Origin: Plantago major
Taxonomy: Eukaryota > Streptophyta > Magnoliopsida > Lamiales > Plantaginaceae
Assembly: GCA_026545765.1 (NCBI GenBank)
Contig: CM048839.1
Location: 47,538,677 to 47,602,676 of the forward strand
Length of the DNA: 64,000 bases
Reading direction: 5' to 3'
Positions within the stretch are counted from its first letter, which is position 1; every line of letters starts with the position of its first letter. The translations under genes and the position numbers were made by a program. Below are positions 12,325 to 26,058 of this stretch, one piece after another. The notes under the pieces are model-generated. The model had not been told where the DNA came from. It saw only the letters and a program-made list of their open reading frames with translations, and searched no databases.

Positions 12325-15300
12325 TTAGCTACCCAGTAGGAACCGGAAAACATCACTTAGTGAGATTATACCTTCAATCCGCTTGCTTCCAGCTTCAACA
12401 ATAACAAGCCGCCTCACCCCTGAAAATATAACATGTAGTTCAAACGTTTAATGTGTTGCAAAATTAATTTAACACAGATACCTAAAATGCCAGGACAAGG
12501 CGTTAATGGAACACAGTTTTTTTGGTTAAATAAATGGAGGAGAAGATTGAGTACCTGGTTGCGATAACCTATCCAAGACCTTAACCAGAGGGTCAGACCG
12601 CAAGCACATGTGACACTTTTGATTGTTGTATCCATATGTTGAGAAAGGGTCATCTCTGTACTGCATCGCCTACATTTTCAAGGAAGAGATGGGAGAACTT
12701 GAATTAAGATATGTGAAAAAGACGACATGGTTTTAAATCTCACTTCTTTGTTTTCCTAAGAGAAAAACAATCTCAATTAAATAACTCATGAATCCTTGCA
12801 GAACTCAGAATCCGCTCACTTAACTGTGTGAACAGTAATCACACAAGAAAACGATACACACACATCAAATAGTGACAGCAGTTTCGAGTTCCAAAGCATG
12901 TTACATCCAGCAGTTTCCCAGTTCAAATTCAAAAGTGAAAAAAAAGGGCATATTGCATCCGCCGAATCCAGATAATAGGTAGTATTTTACTAAGCAGCAG
13001 TCACATATCATTACAGATTAATGCAGACATAAATACAAAAAGGGACAAGTTGAGAGACATAATGTCCAAACTCAAAGTACAATAAACTGAATAGCTGTTA
13101 GCCTATCAACTTTAACAGATCCCTTAGAAGCTCATTAAGAAGTTACTGCTTTGGGTTTCCTTCATAGAAAATTTAGAGCACCTTCCCTAAAACTTTAAAA
13201 TGCGAATCTGTTGCAGGCTAATTAAGAAGCATGAAGTGCTAAAAGAGTTAAACTTTTCTCACCTGGTGAATAGTTGTCTCTTCTAGATTAATGTTAGTAT
13301 AAATCTTGTCCTTTGCCAGAGTAGTTATGTCACTGAGAAAAACAATTAGCATAGACAGTCAAATTGCAGGGAAAGTATTGATGACATGCCGTAAGCAAGG
13401 ATAACAATATGTAAGAAACATACCTTCGAGAATATACATCCAATAAGGAGTCGTTATCATCAACAATTGGAATTGAGCTAACTTGTGCTGCAAAAGAGTA
13501 AGAAGCATTACTATGCCATAACTAAGATATAAACCGAAGTTGCGAATTCTAGAATATAAAATGACTTGGAAAGTGGCACAAATTTTGGAATACAGCTTCA
13601 AAGTTATTCATTGAACTCATTCCTTTTGGAGGAAGAGAATATATCTGAAGCAATGAATTACATGCTAAAAAGATTAAAAGGATGAAATCAAAAAACCAGA
13701 AACTACATCGCTTCTTTCTTTAAATAGATAATTCAGGTCTTTCCACACCTTAAAGTATAATCACCCCCAGCACTCTCAGTTTTGGATCCATAATGCCCAA
13801 TACAGTCAAAGAATCTCATTATCAAAGACCACCAAATATCCTTCTAAACCCTTAACAAGTGTAACTTACATCAAAGGTCATTCTGTAGGGGAAAAAGATT
13901 TAGTCAATTCACGTGTTTTCCAGGAAGTAGATTTGATATAAAAAGCAGAGCTTTAAAATTGAAGTACTTATGCGTATTTGATTAGATAAAAGTGATTTAC
14001 TGTGGACAATAAGAATTAGTACAACATAAAACAGGTGCATTTGATTACAAGGATGATTGGAAATAACTCTAAGTTGTGCTCCAATTATTTGTGTTCGTAA
14101 ATACCTTGAATAAATAAACTCAATGCTGCACTGAGTGAAGAACTTGGCCTCAACATTGCCAAAGGTCGCCGATTCGGTTCTCCAATCTTTGGAACCCAAG
14201 TACCCACAGGGATTGCTGAAATTGGCATTTGAAGTACTGGTAGAGAGCTTGGGGAATGCTTAAAGAAACGACAAATACCTATAAAGCAACCAAACGCGAT
14301 ATTCACCATACATGAGAACTTAAAAACAACCGTCTTAAACTAAAAGACACATTCAAACGGCTGGTCGAGTTCACTTACACTTTAGTACTCCAGAAAGAGA
14401 AGCAAGATGCAAAAGGTGTGGGTTTGAGGAATCTACTGGAGAAGAATGAATGACAGGAACAGCAGAGATACCATTTTGTAAAATCTTCAAAGCAATTTCT
14501 TTCAAACTGTCATCTGATCCAGCCTGGAGATCATCACAAGGTTAGACTTGTGCTAATTTCCGAACACAAAGGCAAAATTATGTATAATGTCTGTCATATA
14601 TATTTCTGGAAAACAATAGGAGGATATATTCGGACAAGCCAGGGGGGGGGTATTTGGTAGCCATAAGAGTAATTTCACTCTGGAAGTTCCATTACCCTAT
14701 TGAGAGAAGTGTCTTTATAACAACGAAAATCTGTTATTGTTTTATATCATAAATTTTGTAAAACAGTTCATATAGCAATATTCTTCCACACGGAAATTTG
14801 ATAAATCTCAATAAGATGACGCAGGCGCTCAGCAAAACTTGGTAATACCAGACATCCAAGCAGGAGTATATGAAATAAGATATTTGAATGCATAGCATAC
14901 TTCGTATATCAAATACCATGGAAAAATGGAAGTGTAATTCTACTAAATTCATCAAACTAATCTGCAAAACGATAATGAACATTATACTAGAAGGCAGAAC
15001 CAGAAGCTGATCTGCCATAGACCCCTTGTTCTACATGTCATCCAAGCATGCAAGGAAACTATGTTTTGGTTTTTGCAAATTCATAAATCCACATTCAGGA
15101 TTATGACACATAGTGATTTACCTGTACAAGCCGTCTGGATACCACACCCGCTTGACCATTCATTTGGCTATTCAAATATGACTTCGCATCTTTCCAAGCA
15201 GAAATAGTGTGTGTTTCAAGCTCTTCCTCAGTAAGATTGGATCCATGTCTGCCAAGCTGCCACACATATTAAAAGTTATAAGATAGTATTTAATACTAGC

Positions 15301-18300
15301 GTCACCAGCATGGGTAGCAACCACCAAAGGACATATTGTAGTAAACCAAAGAAAAGATTATCAGCAAAGTAATAGTCAGTACGAATTGGAAGTATTAAAT
15401 CTCAAGCATACACTACAATTTGAACGTGAGTATTACATGAATATATGACCAAATTATTGCTATTCCCAACTTTTTAACTCCAATAACAGCCATAAACCAA
15501 AAGGCCTTCCCTGTGAAGCATCTAGATAGTACACAAATTATAGTATACTAAAATTCTGCTAATACATGCCACTAAAGTTTTTTCGACCCTGGGGGTTAGC
15601 GCCACCCCCAAATGTGGGGCCCACAATGAACAGTGGGAAGGTGCTACTGCTACCAACCAGGGTCCTATAAACCGCCATTAAATACAAAAGGAGAAAATGA
15701 ATAATTAATGAATTTCATGTTTTCCGTGGAAACAAAACCATTAGGAAATCATGACCTCAATTAAAATAGGGCAGTATATCCTTTCCCGGAAAGCAAAAGG
15801 CTGGGAAGGGACTCTTGAATTGGAACGAAATGCAGCTGAACAAGTATAAATATGTTCTTACAACCTAATGATGCGGGGCTAGTTTTTTTACCTCTCTCAT
15901 GATCAATATAAAATCCAGAGCAGTGAGAACTCCAACAAACTTCCCCTTTGAGAAGTCCCATAGTGGTGCAACCGAGATCCCCTGGAAAAAATTTGTTCAT
16001 TAGGAGAGTTGTCCAGGCGCCCCAAGGCAAGCAGGTCAAAATAAACAGAAAGAATGATATAAACACTGCAAAGTTACGGCTCATTTCTTCTAAGGGGTAC
16101 ACTTTTATGTATATATATTTTAAGGAGAAAGATAGAAATCTTGATCCTGTGTTGATCGTTATTTATGAAGAAAAATAGTGTACATAAGATGCAGAACATT
16201 GGCACAATATAATCTAATTTTCAACACATTGTGCTTTACAACTTCAGTAGCAAAAATTGAACACTGGAAAGAAAATTGTATCTCGGGAGGTTCCAAATTA
16301 TAGGTCAACACTACATCAAACATGCATTTACTTCATTTGTGTAATAAACAATTTTGGAAAATAAAAGAGAAAAGAATAGAAAGAAAAAAAAGAAAGATAA
16401 ATTGAAAGGAACAAAAAATGCTCATCCAGAAGGTTATACATGGCTAAAGAAGCAGTAAGTGATCCCTACTTATATGATCCAAAAGAGGGATTTGGCAAGT
16501 ATACAATACAATCTACAAAATCAATAAGATACCTGTTCATGTAGAATATGAAAAGCTTGCTTGACAGGCAGTTCCACATCCAAGGCAATGACCTGCAGGG
16601 CAAAACAAGCAAAATGAGTCAAATAAGTTTACTCAAAATCTCAAATTAAGGAACCAACGTGATATGATAAATTAGACGAGGGAAGGATCTCAATACACCT
16701 TCCCAGATTCAGGAAGCAACTCATAGGCCATGTGTGTGGTTATGTATACTGCTATGCGATGCCGAGATATCTCTATATCTGCTTCTGATATTGTCGGAAA
16801 GGGCTCAGAAGTCCCATCTGAAACTCTAACCTGTGATCAAGATTACCTGTCAAAGCCTAAATGATTTGACATGCTAGAAGCACAGACAGCCAGAATAAAG
16901 CTTTTTTCGATGCTAAACCATAATAATACCTGCAGATTCAGAGATCATAAATTCGTTTTTTTCCTACAAGTGAAATCTTTACAAATTTCCTAACACTGGA
17001 AGGAAAATGAGAACATCGGGAATCCATATACCAACTGTTTTGAATATGTTTCCATATTTATCATTTGTTGAAACAGTTTGGCAAGCAGCAGAAAATTCTA
17101 AGACATACTTTTAGATAAACAAGTTAACAATAGAAAGATATAACGAACATATCAAGCAACAATTATGCTAAACAGAAACAGTTGGTGTAGCATAAGTGAA
17201 ACATCATACCACGCGCTGGAAGGCCACGTTATCCACCTCCATGCTGGAACCAGGACCGGAGGGAGTCATTTGTGAATTCAGAGTTGCAGGAGGATAATCA
17301 GAGTCCCGAGTCAGGAGGATGGTGTTCACTGTTCCTAGGTTACTGTTGATAAAGGGCTGGTGATCGTCATGTCTCCATTCACCATCAACCACAAATTTGT
17401 ACTGCATATGCATGAGCAGCACTTAAATGATCACGGTGCATCTCAAAAGCTACTGTTTACATGAAAACAAGCAAAAATTCCTAAACGGAAAATCAAAGGG
17501 CCATTCATTTCTAGTTAAAAATCTCATGTGCTCTCTGTGGGTATTCTAGTCAGTGCATACTAGAGACACAAAATTCTGAAGTACTTGAGTTTAATTGGTT
17601 CCTGAAATCAAGTGTAGAAGCTACCGATCTACATGGTGACTATAATGGCAATAAAATGAAAGTGGTTATCCATTTCCAGTTTAAAGCCTCACATGCTCTC
17701 TGTGGGTATTCAAGTCGGTGCAAACTTGAAATTTGAGAAAAAATTATGGCAGGTACTTGGGTTTACATGGTTCCTGAAATCCAATGCACAAGCTACTGAT
17801 CTACGTGGTGACTATAAAGGCAATAGAGTTGTTTAGAAGTGCAATGTACTTCAAAGTCAAGAGCAGGGGTTGAGATGGTGCCAATCAGTTTATCCGGATC
17901 CACATGCAAGTAGCTAGAATTGATCTGTTAAACTGGAAACTATGCACTTCAAGTCAGTACATTTCATTTCATCTAACAAGTACTCAATTAGCAATTTAGC
18001 ATTTCCACAAATTTGCTCTTTTAGAAGTGCAGATGTCGTAAACCTAGATATATGACTTGTGTGTTTATAGAGGCCATGAATCAGTGAAGTGAGCAGTTAA
18101 CCACAGCTACTGAGCTACATACACGACGGGAAATCTTTTTGTTACTACTACATGTGGGAGATTTGGGAGACTTATGCCCGTTGAGCTACTTCCACGACAA
18201 GAAAAACTTCTGCTGCCCGGAACTTTCTTACATAAAAAAATATGAATGGCAATCAATTTACATAAACTCAGGAATATTGCATGTAATAGTTAGCGGAAGA

Positions 18301-19619
18301 CATTTATTTCCCCCAGTATATGATATGAATATCTACCAGCACGTGGAACCCATAGTGATACCCAAGGACAAAAAAAAGAATCTACAGGCTAAGCACTATA
18401 TTTTTCCCAAATCGAGAAATTAAACAAATCAACAGCTGTATAGTAGTGTAAGACTAAGTACACTTCCGAGTTCATTCATGAACGTCACGACATAAGACAT
18501 TGTCCTACGCTAGATGGTGGGCCCCCAACCCCCAAACAACTACCACCAAAATAAAGGAGACAAATAGACTTCTCACTATTGAGATCTGCACACACGACAC
18601 ACGGGTGCAGTAATAACACCTGATTGCTAAACGCAAAATGTCCCACTTGAAGTTATTGCAAATTTCATTTAATATGCACTTAATAAGCATCTACATGTGT
18701 TTATAATTTCAAAAACCTAAATGAACTCATCATTGGCATTAGTTAGTTAACGACAAGTCATGTTTGGGCATATCACAGCTGATTAGCAACAGAAAAAAGT
18801 TTCCCAATAATAAAAAATACTCCATTCGTCAAGCCACAAAATACTCCATTTTTGTCGTAAGAGTTACGACAAAAAAAATTGATCTCCTCCGTATGACCAT
18901 ATATCTTATTCCAGTTTAAGAAAATAAATAACAGGCGTTTGCAATGTGAGAATTAGCGCCTTTCCTGGGCCACTTACAAGCATCGTAACAGAAAATATAA
19001 ACGACAAAACAGGAACAGACAACAGGCAACTGTATGAATACCTCACACACAAGCAACATATGAATGCATGTAAAATGGTGTCATATCATAATTCTATGCA
19101 GAAAACACCAAACACCTCAAACAATAGTGGAACATCACCCTAAACTGATAGCTGATGAATTGCTCAAAGATTATGTCAGAGTTTCCAGGCAAAAACAGAA
19201 TAGAATGAAATACATTTGAGTTTCTTTTCTTGCCATTGCACCCAACATAACAAAAAAATGGAAGTGGCTTTTTTAAAGCGGTGTTCGAGCAAAATGCTAA
19301 ATTTACAGCACAAACCTGGTGAAAACCGGGTGGCAGGCTACAAATTGTCTGAAAGACAGTAGGGCAACCCTCAACGGGAGTCATTGGCCAGTGCGTCCAC
19401 CTTATCAAGGAATTAACATCATTAGCAGAACTTGGCATAGACAGACAACAAAAACAACAGCTTATGAGCACTCCAGAGAAAAAATACTACTAATTTACTT
19501 GAAATGTATAATTAACTTTACCCCGTAAATGAGCCACTGATATAGACAGCCCTACCACCATAAGGCCAAACAAAACGAGTCGGAATCAACACCATTCCAG
19601 CTTCTCGCGAGAAATCCAT
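12325..19619 (-). CDS. SNF4: SNF4-like SnRK1 regulatory subunit betagamma (CBM48 plus four CBS repeats)
   Basis: This is the plant KINbetagamma subunit, the gamma-type partner in the SnRK1 (SNF1/AMPK-like) energy-sensing kinase complex. Exons (minus): 19619-19522, 19400-19316, 17401-17210, 16830-16699, 16592-16533, 15981-15892, 15256-15122, 14523-14379, 14278-14105, 13487-13424, 13332-13263, 12669-12555, 12419-12325. All are in phase and give 484 aa, close to the usual length near 487. The N-terminal CBM48 (about residues 10-85) has [40 protein letters not shown] and the short HQPF motif. Four CBS repeats follow from about residue 140, with [50 protein letters not shown] and the C-terminal [20 protein letters not shown]. 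The protein ends FRFLLG, as is typical. The ATG at 19619 opens [18 protein letters not shown], and the gene looks intact. Confidence 0.96.
17498..17835. repeat. Two-unit tandem duplication in SNF4 intron 2
   Basis: Two diverged units of about 165 bp, near 17498-17662 and 17663-17835, share GCTCTCTGTGGGTATTC, GGTTCCTGAAATC and GGTGACTATAA in the same order. They lie wholly within the intron between the CBM48 exons. Confidence 0.8.
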
Positions 19620-20250
19620 ACCAAGAGAATGCTTTCACCGTTAGCTACTTAAAAAGATTCGAACTTTACTGGAACCACTCTGTAGGCAAAACTCAGCATT
19701 TGCTGCTTGCTGCCACAAAATTCAAGAGAGAAACAAAGCAGATAAATGAATAAACAAAAGGAAAGACACCAAGAAAGTAAAATCCCTTTAGCCCTTAAGT
19801 CCAAAGCACCTGAAAAAAACAACGAAAACGCTACTTACCAATGAAGCTACAGCTGTAAAATGACCAAATTTGCACGGATAGAGCTAATGATGGAAAGAAT
19901 GGAACTTTGAGAGAGATGACAAAATTGCAAACTGGGAGAAAATCGAAATGGAAAATGGGTTTGTGATTTCAGGAAGATATCATGAAATTGGAAATGTCAA
20001 TCATTCAAATCAAAGGAATATTGATAGAGAAGGAACTCATTTCAGCCCTAGCCCCAAATATTCCTCTTTGGACAGAATTGTGTTTTACGATGGAAAAAAG
20101 GTTGAAAATGAGTTGCACATATATTAAGCAGTACAAAGGGATGAAATTATTACAGGGTCCCAGAATGAAGAGGAATCCGCATGTCCTATTGCCAGGTCAG
20201 CATCCCTCAGCCTAGAAAAGAAAAATATATTGAAAATCTAGAATGTTTTT
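19620..20250 (-). promoter_or_regulatory. SNF4 5' leader, probably spliced, and proximal promoter
   Basis: Reading the minus strand towards the ATG at 19619, a donor TTG|GTAAGTAG (exon end 19839) and an acceptor GCCTACAG|AGTGG (exon start 19679) suggest a short intron in the 5' UTR. This is inferred from splice signals only. Further upstream I see no clear TATA box. Confidence 0.5.
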
Positions 20251-20531
20251 TTACGAAATCTTTGAATATTTGAACATAAAGAAGAGATGGTCAAAACTCA
20301 AAAATACATAAACAACGCGTTTCCTTTATAGTGAAAGGCGTTATCAAAATCGATAAAATGTACAATTTGGATTGAAAGTGTGTCCAAAAGATTGTACCAT
20401 CCACATCTAAATTAGCTAGCTTAGCAAGTTTATTAATTACAACTCACATTAGTCCATTTCACCTCAATATCCCAAGGCATGTGCACAAAAGTCTTGCATT
20501 CTCCTACCAAGGATGCCAACATCGTATCTGG

Positions 20532-21192
20532 TAGGAGTGTACGCTGATTCTGGTTATTATTCGAAAGTTTAATCGACCACTTATAATGTATGCCAAATCA
20601 TTAACCGCGGTGGGTGGTATTTTCTCTCAACCGCATGGGTCATTGACTACTGAGGCGGATTGGCAGTTTAACGCATCAAAACAAGGACATATATGACGCG
20701 TTAAAGAAAGAGATATTAGACTTTATAAGCTCAATAAACTGACCCACAACAGTAAGGGAAGCATCAACACAATTCCAAACTTTAATACAAGTAGTCTAAG
20801 TACATAAATTGGAAAGTTGGAGCGTGGTGGAGTTGGGTCAGTCGGCGTAGAGGAGAAGAGAAGACCTAGATGGAAAGTTGGAAACTGAAAATAAATTAAG
20901 TGAAACCTGGTTGAGTAATGGAGTTGGGTTTTGTTAGTTTATCTATTAATCTATTATATTAAAAAAAATACATAATATATCATATTCAATGCGGGTTGGC
21001 AATCATTCAATCCACCCGCCGCTTAAAGGCGGGTGACAAATTTTAAATCAAGGGCGGTTTTGGCAAAACAGAATCAAGAACTGCCGCCTAAAGGCGGGTG
21101 ATAAATTTTAAATCATGAGCTAAAAAACGCTAACCGTCGATGGCGGGTAGTTGGCGGGCAGGGCGGTCGGTTATTTTTTATGTACACCCCTA
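20532..21192. mobile_element. Non-autonomous hAT-type element
   Basis: The ends read TAGGAGTGTACGC and, on the other strand, TAGGGGTGTACATA, the short TAGGG-type termini of hAT elements. The left flank GTATCTGG resembles CTATCTGG just beyond the right end, an imperfect 8-bp target duplication. The interior has two copies of CGCCTAAAGGCGGGTGA-like sequence and no open frame. Confidence 0.6.
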
Positions 21193-21580
21193 GTACTATC
21201 TGGTGGCATCTGCATTTCTTCCTAAAGTAGCTTTACTACTGCCTAAGAATTAGATATCGATCTTCGAGTAGTGCTTCTACTCGGCTTCTTCCATCCACAA
21301 TTTTATTGCCATTAGCTCGGAGACCTTGGCCGACATAGTTGGAATTGGTGTTGCAAATTCCTAAATCCAATTTTTGGTTTATTCTCGTAAAACTCCTCTA
21401 ACTCCACCACGGTTCTTCAAGGTATGTATGTAAGTATGGTGACGTATAAATGCAATTTCACCCACCCCGTTTTGGATTTTTGCCATTTGTCCATGGGTTT
21501 CTTCGGTCCTTTGTTTGAGAGATTTGTCTGCAAATCTAAGCTCAGTTGTTCAACTTTGAAAAAAAAAGACTTCGATGACT

Positions 21581-21653
21581 TTCTCTCTCTCTCTCTCTCT
21601 CTCTCCCTCCCTCCCTCCCTCCCTCCCTCCCTCCCTCTCTCTCTCTCTCTCTC
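21581..21653. repeat. CT / CCCT microsatellite
   Basis: A TC run, then a CCTC run, then another TC run. It produces artificial arginine/glutamate and serine/leucine open frames on the two strands. Confidence 0.95.
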
Positions 21654-21738
21654 GTTTCGAAATACCCAAGAATTAATTATGGGAAAATTCTTGCCAAATG
21701 TCATTTGTCACGAAATATTACAAAAAAAGGCCGAACAT

Positions 21739-21835
21739 GTGTTAATACAATGTTGTAACTCAGAGAGTGCTGAGTTAATATAATGTTGTAACTCAGCGAG
21801 TCATGAGTTAATATAGTGTTGCAACTCAAGTGGCC
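21739..21835. repeat. Three tandem 33-bp repeats
   Basis: Units start at 21739, 21772 and 21805. Each begins with a GAGTTAATA-like word and contains ATAATGTTGTAACTCA-like sequence. Nothing coding is associated. Confidence 0.85.
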
Positions 21836-22377
21836 GTTTTTTGAGTTGTTATTTTGAGTTGGGTACCGGCCCATTCTTCTCCCATTAATTATTGCTTTCT
21901 AGATTTGCCAAATGGCTACAACAAAGACTCATTTCCAATATACATTGGGGTCCATATATTTGAATTTGGCATGGAGGATATCTTCATTGAACAATAGATT
22001 CTTCCAAATGTGTTTTGAAGCATGATAGTGCCTCTATACATGAATAGCATATTCATCTTGCGCTTTCGTAGATGGTTATTAATTAATTTACCTAGAGTTG
22101 TTGGCCATAAGAAATGTTTAAGCTTGTGATTGTGCATATGTTTTTCGAATGGCCTTATATTCTTACTGACACAAGTAAATTCCATAATAAGTTTCATTCA
22201 AATTATCACATCTTCTCTTCCAAATGAATTGGGGAGTTTGTTATATGTTCTTTAAAACTAGTTGTACAAGCTTATTACATGTGTTTGCAATCAAGTCATA
22301 CAAAAACACATACTCTCTTTTTGCCCGGCCCCAAAAGTTATACCTTACCTTATTATATCGTGTCCTATGTTATCATC
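21836..22377. other. Intergenic stretch, nothing recognised
   Basis: AT-rich sequence without a recognisable gene, repeat end or conserved protein motif on either strand. Confidence 0.5.
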
Positions 22378-24053
22378 TGTTAGATTAATCTTTTTAGATT
22401 TTGATGAGCAATAATACATGTCGATTTTGTTCTGCAATTTTAAAGTAATCTTAGTCCATAGGTTCCTGAAAGGACATTATAAACGAGGAAAATTACTTAG
22501 ATTGATAATGTAGTAACTTGTATAGGATGATGCGCATCAATGTAATTTTTATCATTTAGAACTTTCTGAAGAAGACCAAGATGTCATCATCAAGGAGGCT
22601 ACAAGAGTTGAAGACTCGGTGAAAACTTACTAAGTTTTATGAGTAGAAGACAGCGACTCTCATAAAGTTTCAAAGCATAAGTGAACATTTGAAAGACGCG
22701 GAGAACTAGCTTTCTAATGACAGAGGCCAACTGAAAGAGGAGAAATATTACTCAACGCTTTTTTAGTGTCTTTTTACCCGTTACTAAATGAGAAGACAAC
22801 AAGTACAATGCAATAAATGAACAATCGTACCCTCCGAGAGAAAGTCTTCAGCCTTCTCACTAAAATACAAAAGTATTGTACCATTTTGTCTGAATTGTAG
22901 AAACACTTAGATCCAGGTTCGAATTACAGTTTAACAGTTTTAAAATTCAAACGAAACTATTTGTGCCTATAAATAGGAGCATTTAGAACTTGAGAAACAC
23001 ACCTGAACACAGAGCATCCGAACTAGCTATTGCGATCAACTTTCTCCCAAGTTTTCTAAAGTTCTAAACACCCATTCAAGACTTAAGCTTTGAGAAGCTA
23101 CTTATGAAGAAGCAGGACAAGCTTTTAAGTTGCGATTGTAAAAGTGTTATTTCTTATGAACAAGAACAAGTCTTGTTTTTCTAGAAACAAAACACCAAGT
23201 CTTTGAGACATAAGAATTTTGGTTGAGTCTCTTGTTCACTGAAGTAACTGAAATATTGTTACCAAATGTTCACTGCCTTGACAAAACCACTATAACAAAC
23301 AAACCAAACATGTGTGGAAAGGAAGAAGGGATGAACTACTTAGTTTGGGAAGTTAAGGAAAACCCCTTGGAAGGAACCAGAGTAATTTGCCTGGGAAGTC
23401 TAAAAAAAAGTTCAAGGTCACTAAGTTGGAAACTTAGGGTATAAAAGAATTTAGCTAAGTATAGAATTTTGTAACGGAACTCAATTTGTTGTCTTAGTGA
23501 ATTCAAGTCCTGAGAAAGGGCGGAGTGGATTAGTTGAAGGATTACGCCACTTTCAGATACCAACATAAACAAGTGTTATTTACTTTTTGCACTTACTTTG
23601 AGCGAAAAATTATTGGCTAGACCAGGTCTAGCATTTAATGGCAGACCTTGTGGTTCTCATTTTTCCATATCATTTGTACATAAAATAAATGAATATTATT
23701 TCAGAAAATATTTAACCCCAATAATTAACCATGGTAAATAAAAGTACACAACATGATCAATTCTAAACACAAACTCCAAAGTATCTAAACAAACAATTAA
23801 ACATACATTTACACGTTTCCATCAAGAACACACCTTCAACTAAATGTATCTTATGTATGATTTTCAAGACCTTATCATGTTGTTACTCGGCCATGTTAAG
23901 GCTCGGAGCTCGGTTAAAATCTTCAAGCATGTTGCCAATATTCAAGTATTCAACACGAGACTATAAAAAAATGAATGAAGAAGAATGTGTTGTATTTATA
24001 TTTATCCAACTATATGTCAGGAAAGATATCGGCCATTACCTGGACATGGGTTG

Positions 24054-26058
24054 TGTTAGGAATATCTGTTTAGTTTTTTATCAGTAAACCCTAATGACTT
24101 ATCTTAGCTCAGAAAGGTAATTAGTACTCTTAGTTCACTTGAACATTGTAAAAGAGGGAAGCTTACTGAGTATGTTAGTCTAGCATATCTTGTATAGGAT
24201 GTTAGGTCTCAGATTGTAATTTTTAAGCAAGCATCCAGCATGCAGAGCTCTAATTATTGAAGTTCAAAGAGACTGTACAAGATTGCTAAAGACTAAGGAG
24301 AAAGGTCTCCTCAGATACCTTGACTCAGATATAGGGGTGGCCGACGAACCGAATGTTCGCGAAATGTAAGTGAAAAAGCTCGGTCAATGCTCAGTTCGTG
24401 TTTGGTTTGACCGAATCGAACATGTTCGAGTTTTTTCGAACCGAACATCGAACACTTTTATTCTTTATCGAGTGTTCGTGAACGGTTCATGATGCAATTA
24501 TGGTATTTTAGTTTTAGGCTTATAGTTTTCAGTTTGAAATTTATTATTGTTGTTTATGATGTTGCAGTATATTAATTTATTTTATTTTATTGTAAAATTT
24601 ATAATTTAGCACTTTTTTTAAACATAAACGAATAAAACATTTGAATACACAATCGAACGCAGACGAACCGAACTGTTGAATGCAAATGAGCCGAACATGC
24701 GAACCGAACACGAACAACAAAATTAAATGTTGAACCGAACTCGAACACTAATTTTTAATGTTCATCGAACACGAACACGAACCGAACATACCAACGAACG
24801 AACGAATAGTAATTTTGCCAAATGTTCGGTTCGTTCGGTTCGTTGGCCACCCCTACTCAGATACCTTGAAGAAAATAAGTGTATTTGGAAGTTTTTCAAG
24901 AGGTTTCTGACACCCAAAGGTTACTGAGTAAGGAAGTGCATAGTCTCAGATATCTTGCATATTTCCGTTGAGTTTACAGGACAAAAGATAGTACAGTGCA
25001 TTTATTACGCAGATAGAGATGTCTGAGCAAAAGAGGAAATCTATGTAAAGGGACAAAGCTCACTGTCGTAGTACTATCATCAGATATCAATAGTTTGAAT
25101 TTCAAAGTGCTTAACTGATACTATTCAAACGGTATGATTTTCAACTATAAATATCACCACTTAGAATGCTTGAAAAACACACTGCACATAACTACGAACT
25201 TGCGAAATACATTTAAGCATGCAAGCCTTCAAACCTACTTACTCTCATTAGCTTACACTGTTGCGATTCAAGCTCTTGATTCTAATTAGCACGAAAGTTC
25301 TTAGTGTCCCGATCCTTAACAAGACTTGTTTACTGTGAAGGAGTTGAATCCAATGATAAAGTTGCGACTGATATCTGATATTCATTCTCTTGAACAAACA
25401 ACAAAGACTTGGGTCAGTAAGAACAACTTCCCGTACACTTAAAAGAGTATTAAGGAAGATTGATTCTTCTAAACTCTCTAAGATAACTGAATAAGTTATC
25501 AAGAAAGCTTACCTGACAAACTACCATAACCAACACCAACAGGCGTGTTTAGGGAAAGGATTCAGTTGAGAAAACTAAAGTCCGCACCTAATTGAGCCCA
25601 TGAAGTACTTGGCTTTGGAAGCTGGGAAATAGCTCAAAGGTTACTAAGTAGAGGAACTACTTGGCTGAGAAAGTCGGGGAATAACTCAGAGAGAACACTT
25701 GGTGGGGAACCTAGCGTTAATGGGATCAAGAGATAGGATTTCGTAAGGGAACATCATTATCTTATCATAGTGGATTCAAGTCCTGAGAAAGGGCAAGTGG
25801 ATTACTTGAAGGATTACGCCACCTTCAGATACCATTATAAAAAGCTTTTTGTTATTTACTTACTGCTTTATATTACTTGTTGAGTACTTACACACTTTAT
25901 AGCTTGCTGACACGTGCACTTATCACAAAAAGACTTCCGCTCTCTGAATCTAAGTATCAAATACCTATATAGCTATCTGAGAAACTGTTTTATTGACAAA
26001 AGTTTGAAAAGACTATTCACCCCCCTAGTCTTTTACTTTGCCGTTATCTGGACCAACA
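24054..26058 (+). mobile_element. Fossil solo LTR, Copia-like (SIRE type), with a hAT insertion
   Basis: It starts TGTTAGGAATATC and ends GGACCAACA, and is flanked on both sides by GGTTG (24049-24053 and 26059-26063), an exact 5-bp target duplication. A TATAAATA motif lies near 25146 and ATTCACCCCCCTAG lies near the 3' end, as in SIRE-type LTRs. It is about 1.5 kb once the hAT element inside it is discounted. Loss of the internal region by LTR recombination is the usual origin of such solo LTRs. Confidence 0.75.
24332..24855. mobile_element. Non-autonomous hAT element with exact 8-bp target duplication
   Basis: Termini TAGGGGTGGCCGACGAACCG and (inverted) TAGGGGTGGCCAACGAACCG are nearly perfect. 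CTCAGATA flanks it at 24324-24331 and 24856-24863. The interior is built largely of GAACCGAACA / CGAACGAA-like words on both arms, so it could fold into long hairpins. No open frame for a transposase. Confidence 0.9.

Noticed and set aside
21417-21783. Open frames rich in RERERGREGG and SLSLSLPPSL on opposite strands
   Set aside because: They are produced by the CT/CCCT microsatellite at 21581-21653 and not by a gene.
22000-22197. Minus-strand 93-aa frame (LGKLINNHLRKRK...) as a transcription-factor fragment
   Set aside because: No conserved pattern of any family I know, and it is isolated in AT-rich DNA.
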